Assembly: GCA_022592445.1 (NCBI GenBank) | Contig: JABYQR010000044.1 | Coordinates: 62,001 to 126,000 of the forward strand | Reading direction: 5' to 3' | Length of the DNA: 64,000 nt | Origin: Cytidiella melzeri | Lineage: Eukaryota > Basidiomycota > Agaricomycetes > Polyporales > Irpicaceae | Shown here: in pieces, positions 17,596 through 31,000 of the stretch | Layout of the letters: every line of letters begins with the position of its first letter | How positions within the stretch are numbered: position 1 is the stretch's first letter | The notes under the pieces: generated by a model | The model's input: the letters and a program-made list of their open reading frames with translations, nothing else | What the model was told of the DNA's origin: nothing | Database searches by the model: none | Translations under genes and position numbers: made by a program

Positions 17596-20500
17596 CTAAT
17601 GAAATATCCTGACTGCCCATCCTAGCCACCAAAAAATGACACCAATCTGTGCAAGGACGATGCAGCATTCGATGATGACAGAGATCCACTGAATGAATAT
17701 CCCCGCCGTGAAGAACGGTATGACGAGCCAACGAAAACCAGGGTTTGTGATCCAAGGAATGTTGTAATGCGCTGTATACGAAATGGCTGCACTGGTCTGC
17801 AGTACCAAGACACATTTGCTGATGAGGGAAAACAGGAAGAGACCAATCCAGTGGCGGAAAGAGCGCCTCGGCAGATGCTTGATGGGATATCTTTGCTTCT
17901 CTCCAGTGAACTCGTTCCTGTACCAAGGAATAATCAGGAAATCCTGCACGTCTTCACCAATCACCTTGCCGTAGTTTCTCCATACAGGAGTGACAGTGTC
18001 AAGCAATAGAGTCAAGGCATCCAGCCCAATATCCCAGATCTGTTGGTACTTGTTCCGATAGTTCTCTTCGAGGGCCACGATTTGCGAGAGCTAAGACACC
18101 ACGTTCATGAGAAATGAAACGGACGATTGAGTAATAGCTTTACCTCTGGGTAAATCAGAGACGTATGCGCCATAGCCTCGAGATACTTTTTCTTCACACC
18201 GACGTGACTTTCTTTGACCTCTCCGAGAGTTTCTGCAACTTCATCCGCATCATCTGCCAAGCGGTGACGATATCCTTCCAGCTGTTCAAGCGACGCAGAG
18301 AGTGTTGTGAGGATGTCCTCGAAAGCACTACCCCCGCCACAACTACCCTCAGTGTGATCGAGCGTAAGCACAAAGTTTCGCAGTGTCTGCCGCTGCCAGC
18401 AAAGACGCTCTTGTATGTCCTCCACAGCACGCCAGCTCTTGTACCTCCTAGTCGCACCAATGACCGATGCTGGATCATGACTCAGCGCATCCAAGACTTC
18501 TGAGGGCACAGATGTGTAGGGCTTGCCCAGAAGATCTGACAGTCGAGATTGCACGACTTCATATTCCCGAATGTGTGCGCCAACACGCTGGAGCAGCTGT
18601 CGAGACCGTCGGTTCTGGTCCATCGTGTCTTCCAGGAGCCTAATCTTACAGTCAAAAAAGTGTACAGCAAGCTTTCTATGAACGACGTACTGTCGCTTAT
18701 GTTCATACTCACGGCGCTCCTGTTCCTCCGTCGCTTGAAGCTGCTGTTTCTCTTGTTCGTGGATCAATAACTGGTCTAACGCGGGAAGGGATCTTCTTCT
18801 CTGACGCGACCGATTGATAGCCCGCGGTTTCGCAGGAGCCGCAGGAGGTGTGTAAGGCACTGAGGATGTGTTCGGGGAGTCTGCGCCGGTAACAGTGCGT
18901 TCAGCAAAGTGTGTTGAGCCCTGCTGGGCTCGCGCAGTCAAAGGAACATCAGTATCAGGGTGATTTTGCCTGCCTTCGGCCGTGTTTTCCCCGGCATCCG
19001 AGGACCCTCCGTCGATGCTGATGGGGGTCTTCAGACTCGTAGGTCGCGTTCGCTTTCTGCGTTTACCAGACGGCGATGCTTCCTCACCAAGACTTTGCTC
19101 TGAGATAGAGTTACGACCTGATGATAAAGCTTCTTCGCTCCTCTCGTAGGGCTTTCGCCGCACACGGTTAGCGAGTTCCCGGAAGTTCAGGCGAGTACTT
19201 GGCGCTGACATGCCATAAAGTGCAGGAGACTCGTTGCGTAGCGAGCTTCCAGGTGATTCCGTCGTAGAATGGACGAGAACCTGTTTATGACTAACCGCCA
19301 AATCGTAACTGCTTCTCCTTGAGTCCCCCCCAGCAGAAGACCGACCCGAATCCACCTGAGGCTCGAATGAGATGCCATCCTCTGAAAATTCTCCCCGTCT
19401 CCTGGAAAGCGATGGCTCTAGCGAGTGAGGAGCCATCCAAGACCACGAGCGACTGGACCCAGATTGGCCAGAAGACGTTCTTCCAGGCGAGGCTATGACA
19501 GAATTGCTCATGGGAGATGTTGCTGGAGTCACCATTATTCCTTCAGGCATCTCAGTATCTTCAGGAATAGGCTGAAGGAGTGGATACGTTGCTTTCGCGT
19601 ACTCTTCAATGATCAACGCAGTAAGATGCCATGGTGGACGAGTCGCTGCTGCGGATGTGCGTTTGCTCAGGAGATGCTTCAACCAAGTGAGTGGCTGAGC
19701 GTTGTCCAACGCAGTGCGCACGATTGTCTCCTGTCTGTTATACCAACGCACGGCAGACAAAAGGTTCGCCGCAGGGCGCGAGGGATCCAGTAAGACGGAA
19801 TAGCGGCGCTGTAGCTGTTCTGCGGTCATGGCAGCTTTCCGTACAGTGTGAGGCTTCACCCGAGCCTTGATCTGTGCGAGTTTCTCTGCAAATGTGAATC
19901 TTAGAAAATTAGAAAATCAACTCGCGATTGCAGTTCATTTTACTCACCCGAATACACAGACTCTTGACTCTCGACAGCCACCCTGTTCGCAGCGGTTCCC
20001 TTGTCCTTCGTTCGCCGTTTGGCTAGCAGAGGCCACCGCTTGTCCCGTTCGTCCTCTGAGCCAGAAGCCGTCCAGTCTAGTGTTGCCCCGCCATCAGAGG
20101 ACGAGGGCACAGGATGAATTGGGGCAGCCCGGACAGAAGGACTGAAATCAACTTCAGACTCTAAGCTATTAGCTCTGAGCTGCATTGGCGACATCACGGA
20201 TGGCAAGGGCTCTGAGATTCTTGCACGTATGGGAGACGCGTGTGAGGAGAAAGATGACAGGGAGCCCTGGTCTGAGATGCCTGCGGGCTCTACAGGTTGC
20301 TTCTTGGTTTGCATTGCTTTGAGTCGGGCCTCGCGTCTCGCTTTCAGGTGAAGAGCACGTTGGACGTCTTCTAGTATTCGAGGGTCTATGCACACGACAT
20401 TCTGAGAAACTCAATTCCAGTTCCACTGAGCCTGTTCTTACCTTCATGTGCTTTGGACAACGTCAGCTGTGTCAAGAAAGTCATACCGCAGATGACTTAC

Positions 20501-20930
20501 AAAGGTCATATTCATCGGAGAACTGAGACAAAGCATGCATATCCGTAATACCAGCCTGTGCAGAGTTTGCCTTCTGCTTCCCTGTTGCTCTCCTGGACAG
20601 CGAAGAGACCCTCTTATGCGGCTCAATCTCCAAGTCATGGATTTGACGCAAACGAGACGGGCCTGGAGGGAGCACCTCCTCGTCCGCAGGAATGGACCTC
20701 ACTCTCCTCCTGCTACTATTACTTTCCAGTGACGAGATACGACTCGTTGTGGGCCTACGAGATGTCGAAGGGTGTCCCAAGCCCAAGGAGTTCATGTTAA
20801 CCGATCGTTCTGGTCGAGTGCTACGATGCGGAGGCTGAGAGCCTTCCTGGTCTGGAAACCCGAAGTCGGGATGTCGTGCGGCGGCCCCATTACTAGTTGA
20901 CTGTGAGCCAGAGGGCCCAGCCTCTGCCAT
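17596..20930 (-). CDS. Large uncharacterised coiled-coil protein with C-terminal membrane segments
   Basis: Exons: 20930-20501, then 20385-19948, 19885-18144 and 18090-17596. Introns of 62 and 53 nt join the last three. The first junction is less certain: either one 115-nt intron, or two introns around a 9-nt micro-exon that would give DLSHEDPRILEDVQ. Both keep frame, for about 1035 aa. The N-terminal half is Ser/Arg/Pro-rich. Next comes RYSVLLDPSRPAANLLSAV and PPWHLTALIIEEYAKATYP, then a basic coiled-coil region (HEQEKQQLQATEEQERREYE) and helical stretches. The C-terminus has about three hydrophobic helices (WIGLFLFSLISKCVLVL; WLVIPFFTAGIFIQWI; CCIVLAQIGVIFWWLGW). This suggests an organelle or nuclear-envelope membrane protein; the family is not recognised. 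Confidence 0.72.
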
Positions 20931-21196
20931 AGACCTGCTTGTCAGGCAGTGCTTGCTCGAGGACGTTGAAAACGATTTCAAGATGGGTGAGACCTCGAGA
21001 ACTGAGAGCGGCCGCCGCCGTAGGATACTCGCGGGCCGGGGTCAATACTTATCGAATAGACGGCCTACATTACTTATTTCGCAGATCACAACGGTAAATA
21101 TATACGGCATCTAGAAAGCGAGCAGCGAAATTGGAGAGATAACATATATGGTTGCATGAAGGTTCGTAAACGTTGATAGCAAGGTCCGCGAGCGTG

Positions 21197-22141
21197 CTAC
21201 AGTGCAAGGAAATGAATGCTCGGCGCACAGCCATCCGACTTGCGCGCTGCACGAAGACACGTCCATGAGGACATCCTTCTGCACGCCTTGGATGGCGCGA
21301 GGCCGTCCTCCATCTCGTATCCTCTCGCTGAATCTTTCCTTACGATGGCAGATAATGACTCAGATCGTCTCCTCTTCTCAAAGGGATCGAAGCGCGGTAG
21401 TGGTGCGAGATGGCTGGTCAGGAGATCTGCGGCGAGTAAGGAACTGATGGGCACAGCTGGTTTGCTGGACTTTGACGGGGAACGTGTAAGGCTCTCTGCC
21501 CACCGAGATGATTTCGAGCGAGAAGGGCGAAGTGCATAAGATTTGATGCTCGAGTGTTTGGAACGCGACGTCGACGGTCCGAGCCGTGGCGTAGCTAAAG
21601 GTAACGAACTCGGGAACGGTCGAACTCCGGCTAGGACACAATGACGGTCAACTTTCAGAGCACTCAGAACAGACCCAGATGGTGACGTACTGCCATCCGA
21701 AAACTCATTTTCGTTCGTGCCTAGTTTACCAGGGTGCGTTCGGGGTGTTACAGTCGGAGTGCTGACCTCGACACTAGACAGCGAGGAAGTTGACGAGTAC
21801 GCAGACGAGGTGGCGCTTGACGCTGCTTTGTGTGCTCTGGCACGCATTTGTGCACGCAGAAGTTTGGAAACATCTCCTAATAGGCTACCTATAAGCAAAA
21901 ATTAGGATTGTCAAACATAAGCGACACAACGATTGGCACCTTTGTCATGTGCTCGCAACTTGGCGAGCCCTATTTCAGCGGTCTTCGAGGTCGATGACGA
22001 AGACGAAGTACGAGAGCGAGTGTCGGATGAGGTGTTCGTCGTGGGCGCCGCTGCGTGTTCGGCGGGTCCGAAGGTCGCCGACATACCCTTGGGCCGAGAC
22101 GTGTTGGTAGGCGAACGCGACAGGAAGCTAGAGGCGAACAT
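21197..22141 (-). CDS. Small Ser/Thr-rich protein of unknown function
   Basis: Two exons, 22141-21940 and 21888-21197, joined across a 51-nt GTGCCA..TATAG intron to give 297 aa. The ATG at 22141 opens MFASSFLSRSPTN; an upstream in-frame extension has no ATG. The junction reads LRAHDKGSLLGDVSKLLRAQMRARAHK, a short amphipathic/basic segment (18 and more helical residues). The rest is Ser-rich with many SP/TP sites (STPTVTPRTHPGK, LTRSPSKSS), which suggests phosphorylation. No domain is recognised. It sits between the large membrane protein gene and SHY1, all on the minus strand. Confidence 0.6.
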
Positions 22142-22559
22142 ACTGCGTAGAGGGAGGTGCTGCGAGAGTGAGGGATGGGGAGGGAACAGCAGTTGGACGT
22201 AGAAGGAAGAGGTCGACACGAGGCGCCGACAAGGAACTTAGGCTGTGATCAGATGTGGCCTAACGGTTGTGATCCACGTCGTGGCCGAGCCCAGCCTATG
22301 TCGTGAAACCTGAGAGATGCGGTCATTGTTCTATCTGTGTTCATTCATCGGGCCGTGTAATATGTACACGAGGTATCAATGAATGATAATGGGGACAATG
22401 AGGTCGCTTTCGCTTGCGATTATTGACGTTGCTCACTTTAGCGGAGACCTTACGAACAGTTAGCCCCTTTCATTGCGGTGTCGCCCAAACTGTTATCAAA
22501 CCCGCGACGTTTCCAAAGGCATCGCTAGTCCGTGATGCAGCGAACAGCCGCATTCGTTC
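22142..22559. other. Short intergenic region
   Basis: This is promoter space of the Ser-rich gene and the 3' side of SHY1. I see no RNA gene or repeat in it. Confidence 0.5.
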
Positions 22560-23604
22560 TCAGCGTGGCAAGGAGGCTCGCGCCCGTCTTTGTTTCAGGA
22601 GTAGACGCAGAAACATGATTGACGTGAACGCGGAGAGAGAGTACCTGGAGACCGTTAGCCAGCCATTGCACCTGATGGGTCTAGAGTGCTCACCATGTCA
22701 CTACATAAGACGCATGAGAGTTCCTCACATCGACCGTGGGTGGTCTTCCAAAGGGAATTCCCCTAGCGACACGGTTTGCTACTTCTCCAGCGTGCCCCTC
22801 TGCAAATCGGTCATGAGGACTCACAAGCGACAAAGTGTAGAAGACGTATGACCCACCAAAAATTTCTTCAATATAGACGGGCTGGACCCCTGCGTGCTCT
22901 CCGCCGGCGTGCGCAGCCATAGCATCTATGTCCGCCCAATACCACATACCCTCCTCTGGTTTGTTGTCAGGAGTAAAATTGTTTCGTTGATGGCCAGTAC
23001 GAAGCATTCCCAGCACTTCTACCTCGCGGTCGTCCTTCAGGTAATTGTGTCCTTCCACTTGTTCCTGCGAGATGAATCCGCGGTCCACTAAGAGGGTTGT
23101 ACCATCTGCGCGTATGAGAGGCTCGATGACATGGTATCCCTTCGTTCCGTCGTGCACACGCGGACCCAGAAGCATAGCGTGTGCGTGGTCCCATCTTCCC
23201 CTCAACAGGACTTTACGATACGTGAACTCTGGGATTGCACTAAGACTTGCAACATCGTACTATCAGTAACATCCTCCATTTTGTGACATATTCTCTCACT
23301 TGATTCTCTGCGGGAGGGGTATAGGCTCTCGCGAGAGCTTTTCGTGCAGCTCGTCAATGAGATTAATCTTCCACTTCAGTCGCTCTACCTGCCAAGTTCC
23401 CAAGGCGAAGGTAAAGATTGGTACTATGCCGAGAAGAATCATCGTAGGGCTGAGCAACGAATCCTTTTTTGCTCTGTATGCAGGCGTTGTGGTCGTCGTA
23501 GACTGCATTCGCCTGAACTTGGGCACTAGAGGCCACTTTAGTAGCTGCCGCCTCCATGTCATTGACGCAAGAGCGCCATGTCGAAGTCCAGACCAGCTCG
23601 ACAT
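22560..23604 (-). CDS. SHY1: SURF1/Shy1 cytochrome c oxidase assembly factor
   Basis: Three exons, 23604-23300, 23245-22694 and 22644-22560, with introns of 54 and 49 nt, giving 313 aa. The N-terminus is Arg-rich (MTWRRQLLKWPLVPKFRR), a likely mitochondrial presequence. The first membrane helix follows (PTMILLGIVPIFTFALGTWQ) and then the SURF1 signature GTWQVERLKWK. The middle has RGRWDHAHAMLLGPR and LLVDRGFI. The end has RPPTVDVRNSHASYVVTW; only splicing at 22693 restores the usual second helix, WYSLSAFTSIMFLRLLLK. Shy1 acts in the inner membrane in Cox1 maturation and heme a insertion into complex IV. Its start lies 174 bp from the SLA2 start on the other strand. Confidence 0.93.
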
Positions 23605-23778
23605 CGCAGGCAGCGTAGAGATGGTCCAAGTTGTCAGGAAGCAAACGTGCTCTCGATGAGCGCTGCCGTGGCTCGAGCCGGCTCAACGCGCGCTAATATA
23701 CGCTGCGCGAGAGAACGACCGGACCCTCTCATACAGTTTGTTCTCATACCTCTCAGGTCAATAAGACCTGCTGCAGAG
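23605..23778. promoter_or_regulatory. Bidirectional promoter between SHY1 and SLA2
   Basis: The two ATGs are 174 bp apart and face away from each other, so one short region must serve both genes. I see no clear TATA box. This is inferred from gene layout only. Confidence 0.55.
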
Positions 23779-26700
23779 ATGTACGAGTAATCTAACTAGC
23801 TCTTTACGTTGTAAATCTGACTGCCATCTTGCAGGTATAGCAATTCACGGACGCAGCAGACCGGGTTCGATATCGACGGCGATGAGCTACATTACCCAAC
23901 TCGACCGGTAGACAAGGACAAGGCTGAGGCGGAGCTGGTTGTGAACATCAAGAAAGCGACAAGTCCTGAAGAAACCGCACCGAAGCAAAAGCATGTTCGA
24001 AGTGCGTACTGCTCAATCTACCTACCTCTACCGGACCTGACATGAGGCGTACGCTCTAGAATGTATCGTCTATACATGGGACTATCATTCGTCTATATCG
24101 TTTTGGACTGGACTCAGGGTGCAACCTATACTTGCGGATGAGGTTCAGACCTTCAAGGCTTTGATCACAGTGCACAAGGTCATCCAAGAAGGTCACCCCA
24201 TAGTGCGTTGTCCTGATACACTCTTGTGGCAAACGCGTCCTTATGCTCCGCATTACAGACCATAAAGGAAGCACATGGGCAGACAGGATGGCTAGAAACT
24301 TGCGCTCGCACCGTTGGGACCGACAGCGCTCGAGGTGATTAGGCTTGACAGTACCCACGCTGCCGACTTGAGTCCTGATGAAACTGCGCAGGTTACGGCC
24401 CCTTGATTAGAACCTATGTCCAATTCATCTTGGCGAAGCTCAGGTTCCATCGTCTTCGACCAGAGTTCAATGGTCTTTTCGAGTATGAGGAATATGTGAC
24501 ATTGAAGGGAATCGACGATCCGAATGAAGGGTGAGTCCGCAAGAACTCTCAGATCAACTACATATTCACGTTAAGAGCAGTTACGAGACTATCTCGGACC
24601 TAATGTCTCTTCAAGACCAGATTGACTCTTTCCAAAAGATGATTTTCGCCCATTTCAAGCACTCAACAAACAATGAATGTCGCATATCCTCTCTCGTACC
24701 TCTCGTGAAGGAGAGCTGGGGTATCTATAGGTTCATCACGAGCATGCTGCGTGCCATGCACCGAAGTATGGAAACAATACTTGCTCTGCTAGTGGCTCAC
24801 GACCTGATCTCGCGTTTCCATAGGAACCAATGATCCTGAAGCTTTGGAGCCACTTCGTTCACGTTTCAGCTCGCAACATTACGCGCTACGCAAATTTTAC
24901 TACGAATGCTCGAACTTGAAATACCTCACAAGTCTCATTAACGTTCCCAAACTTGGACAGGTACCTACCTTCTGACTGCTCGAGACACAAGGACTCACTC
25001 AGAAACAGGATCCCCCGAATCTGCAAGACAATGGTCCCGCTCCTGATCTTCCCGCAAGACCGACCACAGCTGCTCCGCCACCTTCGGCTCCGCCACCTGC
25101 TGCGACTCCCACCGCTGATATCGCAGAGCAAGCTCGTATGCTCAAGGAATACGAAGACCAGCAAAAAGCATTGCTTGCAGCTAGGGAGGCTGAGGAACGT
25201 CAGCGTAGACAGCAGGAGGAAGCGCAGCAGCAAGAGTTCGAACGGAGACAAGCCGAACAGGCCGAACAGCAGAGACTGGCGCAAGAGCAGCTTTACCAGC
25301 AGCAGTTGATGCAATACAATAATCAGCAAGCACAGGCGGTGGCTCAACAGAGTATGGATCTCGAGCGCGAGCTCCTAGCCATGAGGGGTCAATACGAACG
25401 CGATCAGTTGATGCTTGAGCAGTACGACAGAGTGAGTGAGGTTAAAGTACGAACATGGCAGACGGACTCACTACGTATTCAGAGAGTGAAAGCTCTTGAA
25501 GGCGAACTGAACAGCGTCACCGCTAACATTAACTCGCAACTGATGTCAAAGGACGAACTCATCAAGCAACTCCAGGATCAAGTTACCTTGTGGCGCAACA
25601 AATACGAGGCACTTGCGAAGCTATACAGTCAGCTACGTACGGAGCACCTCGACATGCTCGCCAAATTTAAGCAGTTCCAACTGAAGGCGAACTCCGCGCA
25701 AGAGGCCATCGACCGAATGGAGCGTATGGAGCGCGACCTGAAGTCCAAGAACTTGGAGCTTGCTGACATGATCCGCGAGCGCGACCGTGCTCGCTTCGAT
25801 CTCGACCGCCAGAAGTCTTCCCACAAAGATGAGCTTGATCGTCTTAGACGCGAGCTCAACTTTGCGAATGAGCGAGCGGAAGACGCTTCACGATCGAAGA
25901 GCTCTGAGGTCTCAAACGTGCTGTCGAAGTACAATCGTCAACTGAGTGAACTGGAAGACTCTCTGCGGGTGCGACTTGTTCCTCTTGATTCTGGGACAGC
26001 GCTGATCTTTGGACCGAAAATCAGGCCAAGCAAATGCAGATCGACGACCTCTTGGTGAAGTTGAACAACGCTCAAAGTGACATTGAACGCGTTCGTGAGG
26101 AGAAGGACGAGGAAATTGCTATCCTACAGGAAAGTGTCGATACCACCATACAACAACTTGGAGATGCTCAGCAGGTAAACACGCTTGCCTAACGTGTGGG
26201 TTCTCTCAATCTCTAAACTTCTTACAGAACCAAGGTCTTGCAGAAGAGACCGTCAACGCACAGATCGACACTCTTATTTTGGATAACCGGAAAAAGCTGA
26301 ACGCTATTATCGGTGAGTAACCCGACTTCGCAAGACGACTGTCTTTGATATCGAAATTGTCGCAGACTCCATCCTTCAGGCTTGTGTCCAGAAAGTCGAC
26401 GAGGCCATTTATGAACTTGAATCTCCCGCTCAGACGGGCAACCTCAACTCCACTCCCGAATATACCCTGTCGATGATCGAGAAGGCTGTCAACAACGCGA
26501 CAGAATTTGCCATGGTCTTCAACCTTTACCTGGGCGGTGAAGTAGGCGGTGACCACGTCGAAGTCATCAAAGGCGCCAACGAACTTGCTCAGTCGCTCGC
26601 CGACGTTCTGATCAATACGAAGGGCATCACGCGACTCGTGAGCGACGAGGACTCGGAGAAGCTAGTCAACATAGCCCGAACCACTGGTGATGTCGGCCTT

Positions 26701-27603
26701 CGGGTCTTCTTAAACCTCCAGTCCTACAAGCTGGATCTTTTACCTCAGTCAACGCAGAGGAAGGAGGTCGCCATGCGAAACAACAGCGAAGTTCGCTCGG
26801 CCCTCACCAAGCTATCGGAGACGATTGACAAGCTCGCACCCAAGGGAGGCAAAGCTGGTGCACTTGCGAAGACGAACGGCGATATCGGCGACCTTGTCGA
26901 GCAGGAGATGTTGGGCGCTGCGAGAGCCATCGAGCAAGCCACAGAGCGTCTCCAGCAGCTCATGTCTCGTCCGCGTGACTCCAATCGCTACAACGCTGTT
27001 GATCTGCAAGTCCACGACTCCATTCTCGCTGCTGCCCTTGCGATCACAAATGCTATCGGTCGTCTCATCAAAGCTGCGACTGAGTCACAGCAGGAGATTG
27101 TGGCCCAAGGCAAGGGCTCAAGTACGACCCAGCAGTTTTACAAGAAAAACAACCGTTGGACGGAAGGTCTCATCTCCGCCGCTCGTGCCGTAGCATTCGC
27201 TACCAATCTCCTCATCGAGTGCGCGGACGGCGTCCTGTCAGGCACCCACTCTCTCGAGCAGCTCATCGTTGCCTCAAATGAGGTTGCTGCAGCTACGGCA
27301 CAGCTGGTAGCCGCTTCCCGGGTCAAGGCTAATTTGATGTCCAAGACACAGGAACGCTTGGAGCTTGCCGCGAAGGCTGTCACCGAGGCCTGCAAAGCTC
27401 TCGTGAAGCAGGTCAAGGCCATCTCTGCTCGTCAGACTCAGGAAGAGGACGTCGATTACAACAACATTCCTGTCATCGAGTTCAAGCGGAGGGAGATGGA
27501 ACAACAGGTCGAAATCTTGCGCTTGGAGAAAGATCTGGGTGCTGCTCGCCACCGTCTGGGCGCCATGCGTCGTGCCGGTTACCACACTGAAGAAACAGAC
27601 TGA
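23779..27603 (+). CDS. SLA2: Sla2/End4 (HIP1R-like) endocytic clathrin-actin adaptor
   Basis: Twelve exons: 23779-23786, 23835-24001, 24060-24202, 24259-24334, 24392-24530, 24578-24765, 24824-24960, 25009-25431, 25483-25968, 26025-26174, 26228-26312 and 26366-27603, giving 1079 aa. The 8-nt first exon encodes only M-Y-E. The ANTH phosphoinositide-binding domain comes first (NIKKATSPEETAPKQKHVRK, WTGLRVQPILADEVQTFKAL, IQEGHP, GQTGWLETC). A Gln/Glu-rich coiled coil follows (about residues 330-640), which in the family binds clathrin light chain and Sla1/Pan1. The C-terminal talin-HIP1R actin-binding (I/LWEQ, THATCH) domain includes VLINTKGITRLVSD and RWTEGLISAARAVA. The product links the membrane coat to actin during endocytosis. 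The intron at 25432-25482 is divisible by three and could be retained. Confidence 0.95.
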
Positions 27604-28052
27604 TCTCATTCTCATGAAGAGCCTTCACCCCTCCCAAATCTTGTCGCCGATTTACGTGTTCACAGACATTAGTACCTGTATCATCATACAAGCTCCGGAT
27701 TGTATAGGAAAACATTTGCACTTTTCTTCCATCACAGACAGTCCAGAGCGGGCAAACACAGCAAAATTTCGTGAAAGTGGGTAATACATGCATATGTGTG
27801 TGTATGTATATGGGGGTAGATGCGTTGACGAGAATCCCAGAAAAAGAAAAGAAAAAAAATATTGATCAAGGAGTGGGAGGATTAGTCGCTGACGTACTTC
27901 CAAAAGCAATATAGCACGAGAAGCCGAGGGGAATAACTACGCAATTATGAAGGCGATGAATCTATCCAACAGCGAAAGGGTGAAAACTATGTAACTACGA
28001 AGCAGGTATACGAATAGAAGTGAACAAGAAAAAGAAAGAAAAAAAGAAATGT
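27604..28052. other. Intergenic region between convergent genes
   Basis: It holds the 3' ends of SLA2 and of the Ser/Pro-rich gene, A-rich on the + strand near 27840-27860 and 28025-28050, with a TG-rich microsatellite (about 27785-27815). No gene is seen. Confidence 0.5.
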
Positions 28053-31000
28053 TCAAAACCCGCCAATGTCGTCGTCGTAGCTTCGCACCGTGTCAAAGGA
28101 GGCTCCTCTATCCAAGTCAAGGAAACTGCATTCCTGGTCGTCTATAGGATGGGCAGCAGTGTTGATAGCTATAGGGATGTCGGCAAGGCTGACCGTGTCA
28201 TTGGGAGCGTCCCACTCGTCATCGATGTCCAAGAACGAGGGCTTCCTCGCAAGCGACCGACGATGAGAAACCTTCTGTCCGAAGGCACTCGGAGGTCGAG
28301 AAGTGTGGGAGCTGGAGGAACTCGCTCCCTCATCGTCAAGAATGGTGACGGACTTGAGGGTTGGTCGACGGCGTGGAGGGGGTGATAGTGGTTGCAACGG
28401 CGCCACGCTCGTACGATTGCCTGCTACTTCCGAGCTCTTCTCCCGAGATACTCGTGGACGAGGGGGTGGAGGCAGCCCTGTGCCTGCCATATCCGTAACG
28501 GGGCTGAGCGAAATGGGCGAGGTCGGTGGCGATGTCAGACTGGCTTGTGCGGTTGACGGTCGCGCTGTCGTAGGACTGCCGACTTTGCTTCTTACGGGAG
28601 ATGCACCCCAACCCAAATTTTTTGTGGAACCAATCGCCGTTGACGGCCGTTTTGTCGGTGTGCCAAACGTCTGCGCAACGCCCACCAGCCCACGCAGCCT
28701 CACTTCATCTCCGCCACCCTTCCGCTCCTCGGGCCCGAACGCTGACACGTCGGAAAGAAGGGAATTTGTCCGCGACCGCATGGACTTGGACCGGCCTCCG
28801 CCTATGAAAGCCAGCCCAAAGTCTCCTGGGTCGATGTCCAACTTTGGTGTCCTACTCTCCATGGCCACCTGCTCGACAGCAGCATGTCCTCGCTCCTCCT
28901 CAACTTGCACCTCATTCTCCGACGTAGGCTTGCCATTAAACTGCTGCTCTAGCTTCAACATCTCTGCAGGTGACATGATGTGCTGCGCCGTGTAGTCCAC
29001 ATGCGACATCCTTTTCCCCGTGGTCGATCCCATACTCAGTTCCTCCCACGCAGGCGCGATGCAAGCATTGTCAGTGACGAGCGAAAGTTGGTTACCCATG
29101 TTCGCGAACGACATCATTATAGGCTTGATGCGCCCCGCTGACATCCCGAAGTCCCGAGAGTTCGAATCCCCACCGTCAATGCTGAGGCTTGACAACGAAC
29201 GCATGTCGTCATCAGCAGTAGCTGGGGGTGTTGAGGACGACTTAGAGAGGCTCGTACGGCGCCCACTTGACCCCGAGAATAATCTCCTCCGCGTCTGTGA
29301 AGGGGGTTGGACATTTGAGGGAATAGGCTGCTTCGCCGAGGTGGTGTCTGCGGTGACACTGTTGTAGGAATGGCCGGCGTGGCGTAGGGCGGGAAGCGGC
29401 GGTAGTGGGATGCGAGGATGGTGGAAAGAGCGTTGCTTACGAGGAGCCTTGCCGATAGGTGACGCATTGGAGGATATAGGGGACACGGCCTCATCTGAGA
29501 GCAAAGAAGACCCCGAAGCAACACTGGCTTGCGAAGTACGCCTGTGCATGCTCTGCTGCGAAGCCGCTTTCCTTAGCACCTTAGTGGGCGAGGATAAATA
29601 GGGATTACTAGCGGAAGGTGAAGCTGGTTTGGAGCGTGCAACTCCTCGAGGCGGTGGCTCAACAGACATGTTTGTCGCAGTCGCGAGAGGAGTAAAAGGT
29701 AGGTCATCATCCAGTATCATCTCGCGCGCAAGAACAGAGATGTCCTCAAAGTCCTCGAGGCCAAACTCTATTGACGCAAACGTCATGGTAGAAGACGTCG
29801 AAGATCGTGGGACATGGGCATCTGAATATGACAGTGAGTCCAGGTCGTCGCCATCCCCACCTTCCTCTGAGAGCAAAAAGGGCGACAAGGGTGGTGGTGG
29901 TAGTCGAGCGGACGGCGGAGCAGAACTGATAGGGGGCAGGTTCACTCTTGATTGCGAAGCTTTTCGTATGAGCACCATCGGGCGATTTCCATGAACGGGT
30001 GCCTGAGTTCCACTGCTGTTCGTTGAAAAAGAGGAACGAGCACTGCTGAACATTATCGGTGAGGATGTCGAGACGGTGGACTTTGACTTAGTTGACATGT
30101 GCGACTCGGACGCTTGTCGATGTAGCGTTCGTGGATTGGATGGATGGCTCAAGCTTGGCGCTGGTAGCCGTTCGTCAACAACTGTCGCTGCTCTTGGCCG
30201 ATGAGCTGCAATAGCTGGTCGAGCCGCTGGTACTGGAGGCCGCCCAAAGGTGCCGACGTCGTCGAAGCGTGTTACAGGCGATGCAGGCGTTGACTTCGAT
30301 ATGGTGCGCATCTTGTTATTCTCCCCAACAGATATTTGTGCAGCTGCAAGTATCTCCGCCGCCTGCCCTCCGTCCGCTGCAAGCGACGCCTCTCTCCTCC
30401 GACGCTTGCTACGTATGCTCGCAGCATTCGACCGTTGTCTGAAGCGTAAGTCCATGATGATGTGAGATAAAATGAGAGAAGCATGCCAAAAATACTGACC
30501 TTACAACCGGGAGGTGTGGTTGCAGTCCTTGAGCGTCTGCGGGGTTTCCATGCGAGTTAGATGAGGAAGACCCGTAAGACATGCGGTTTCCAATTGTCGA
30601 TTCTCCTCTCTTTGCATGCGGGTCAAGGAGGGAGTTGTCTGACCATACCGACAAACGATTTGTATCTGGACCAATGCCTGTCATAACGATACCTCCTGCT
30701 GCAAATGGGTCTATGTCGTGAAACGTCATAACAGACTGTTGATACGAAGTCCTCTCTCTGACATGATCTGAGGGTGTTCGTGGTTCCGACATGGTGTAAG
30801 GGTCTGAGCGCTGGTCAAATTCATATGAGTGTTCCGTGGACACGGATTTTGCGGGCGGTCGGTTTGTGAAATACGGTGACGGGGCGGGCGAGAGTATAGT
30901 GCCGGGAGAGGAAAACGAGTCGATGCTTGACGGCGACGGGGGCATGTAGGACGTGGGCGGGTCCTGAATCGTCAGGTTCGGCTTTTTGGCCTTCTTACCA

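Noticed and set aside
22414..22851. 145-codon + strand frame
   Set aside because: It lies opposite the last exons of SHY1 and is a shadow of that gene.
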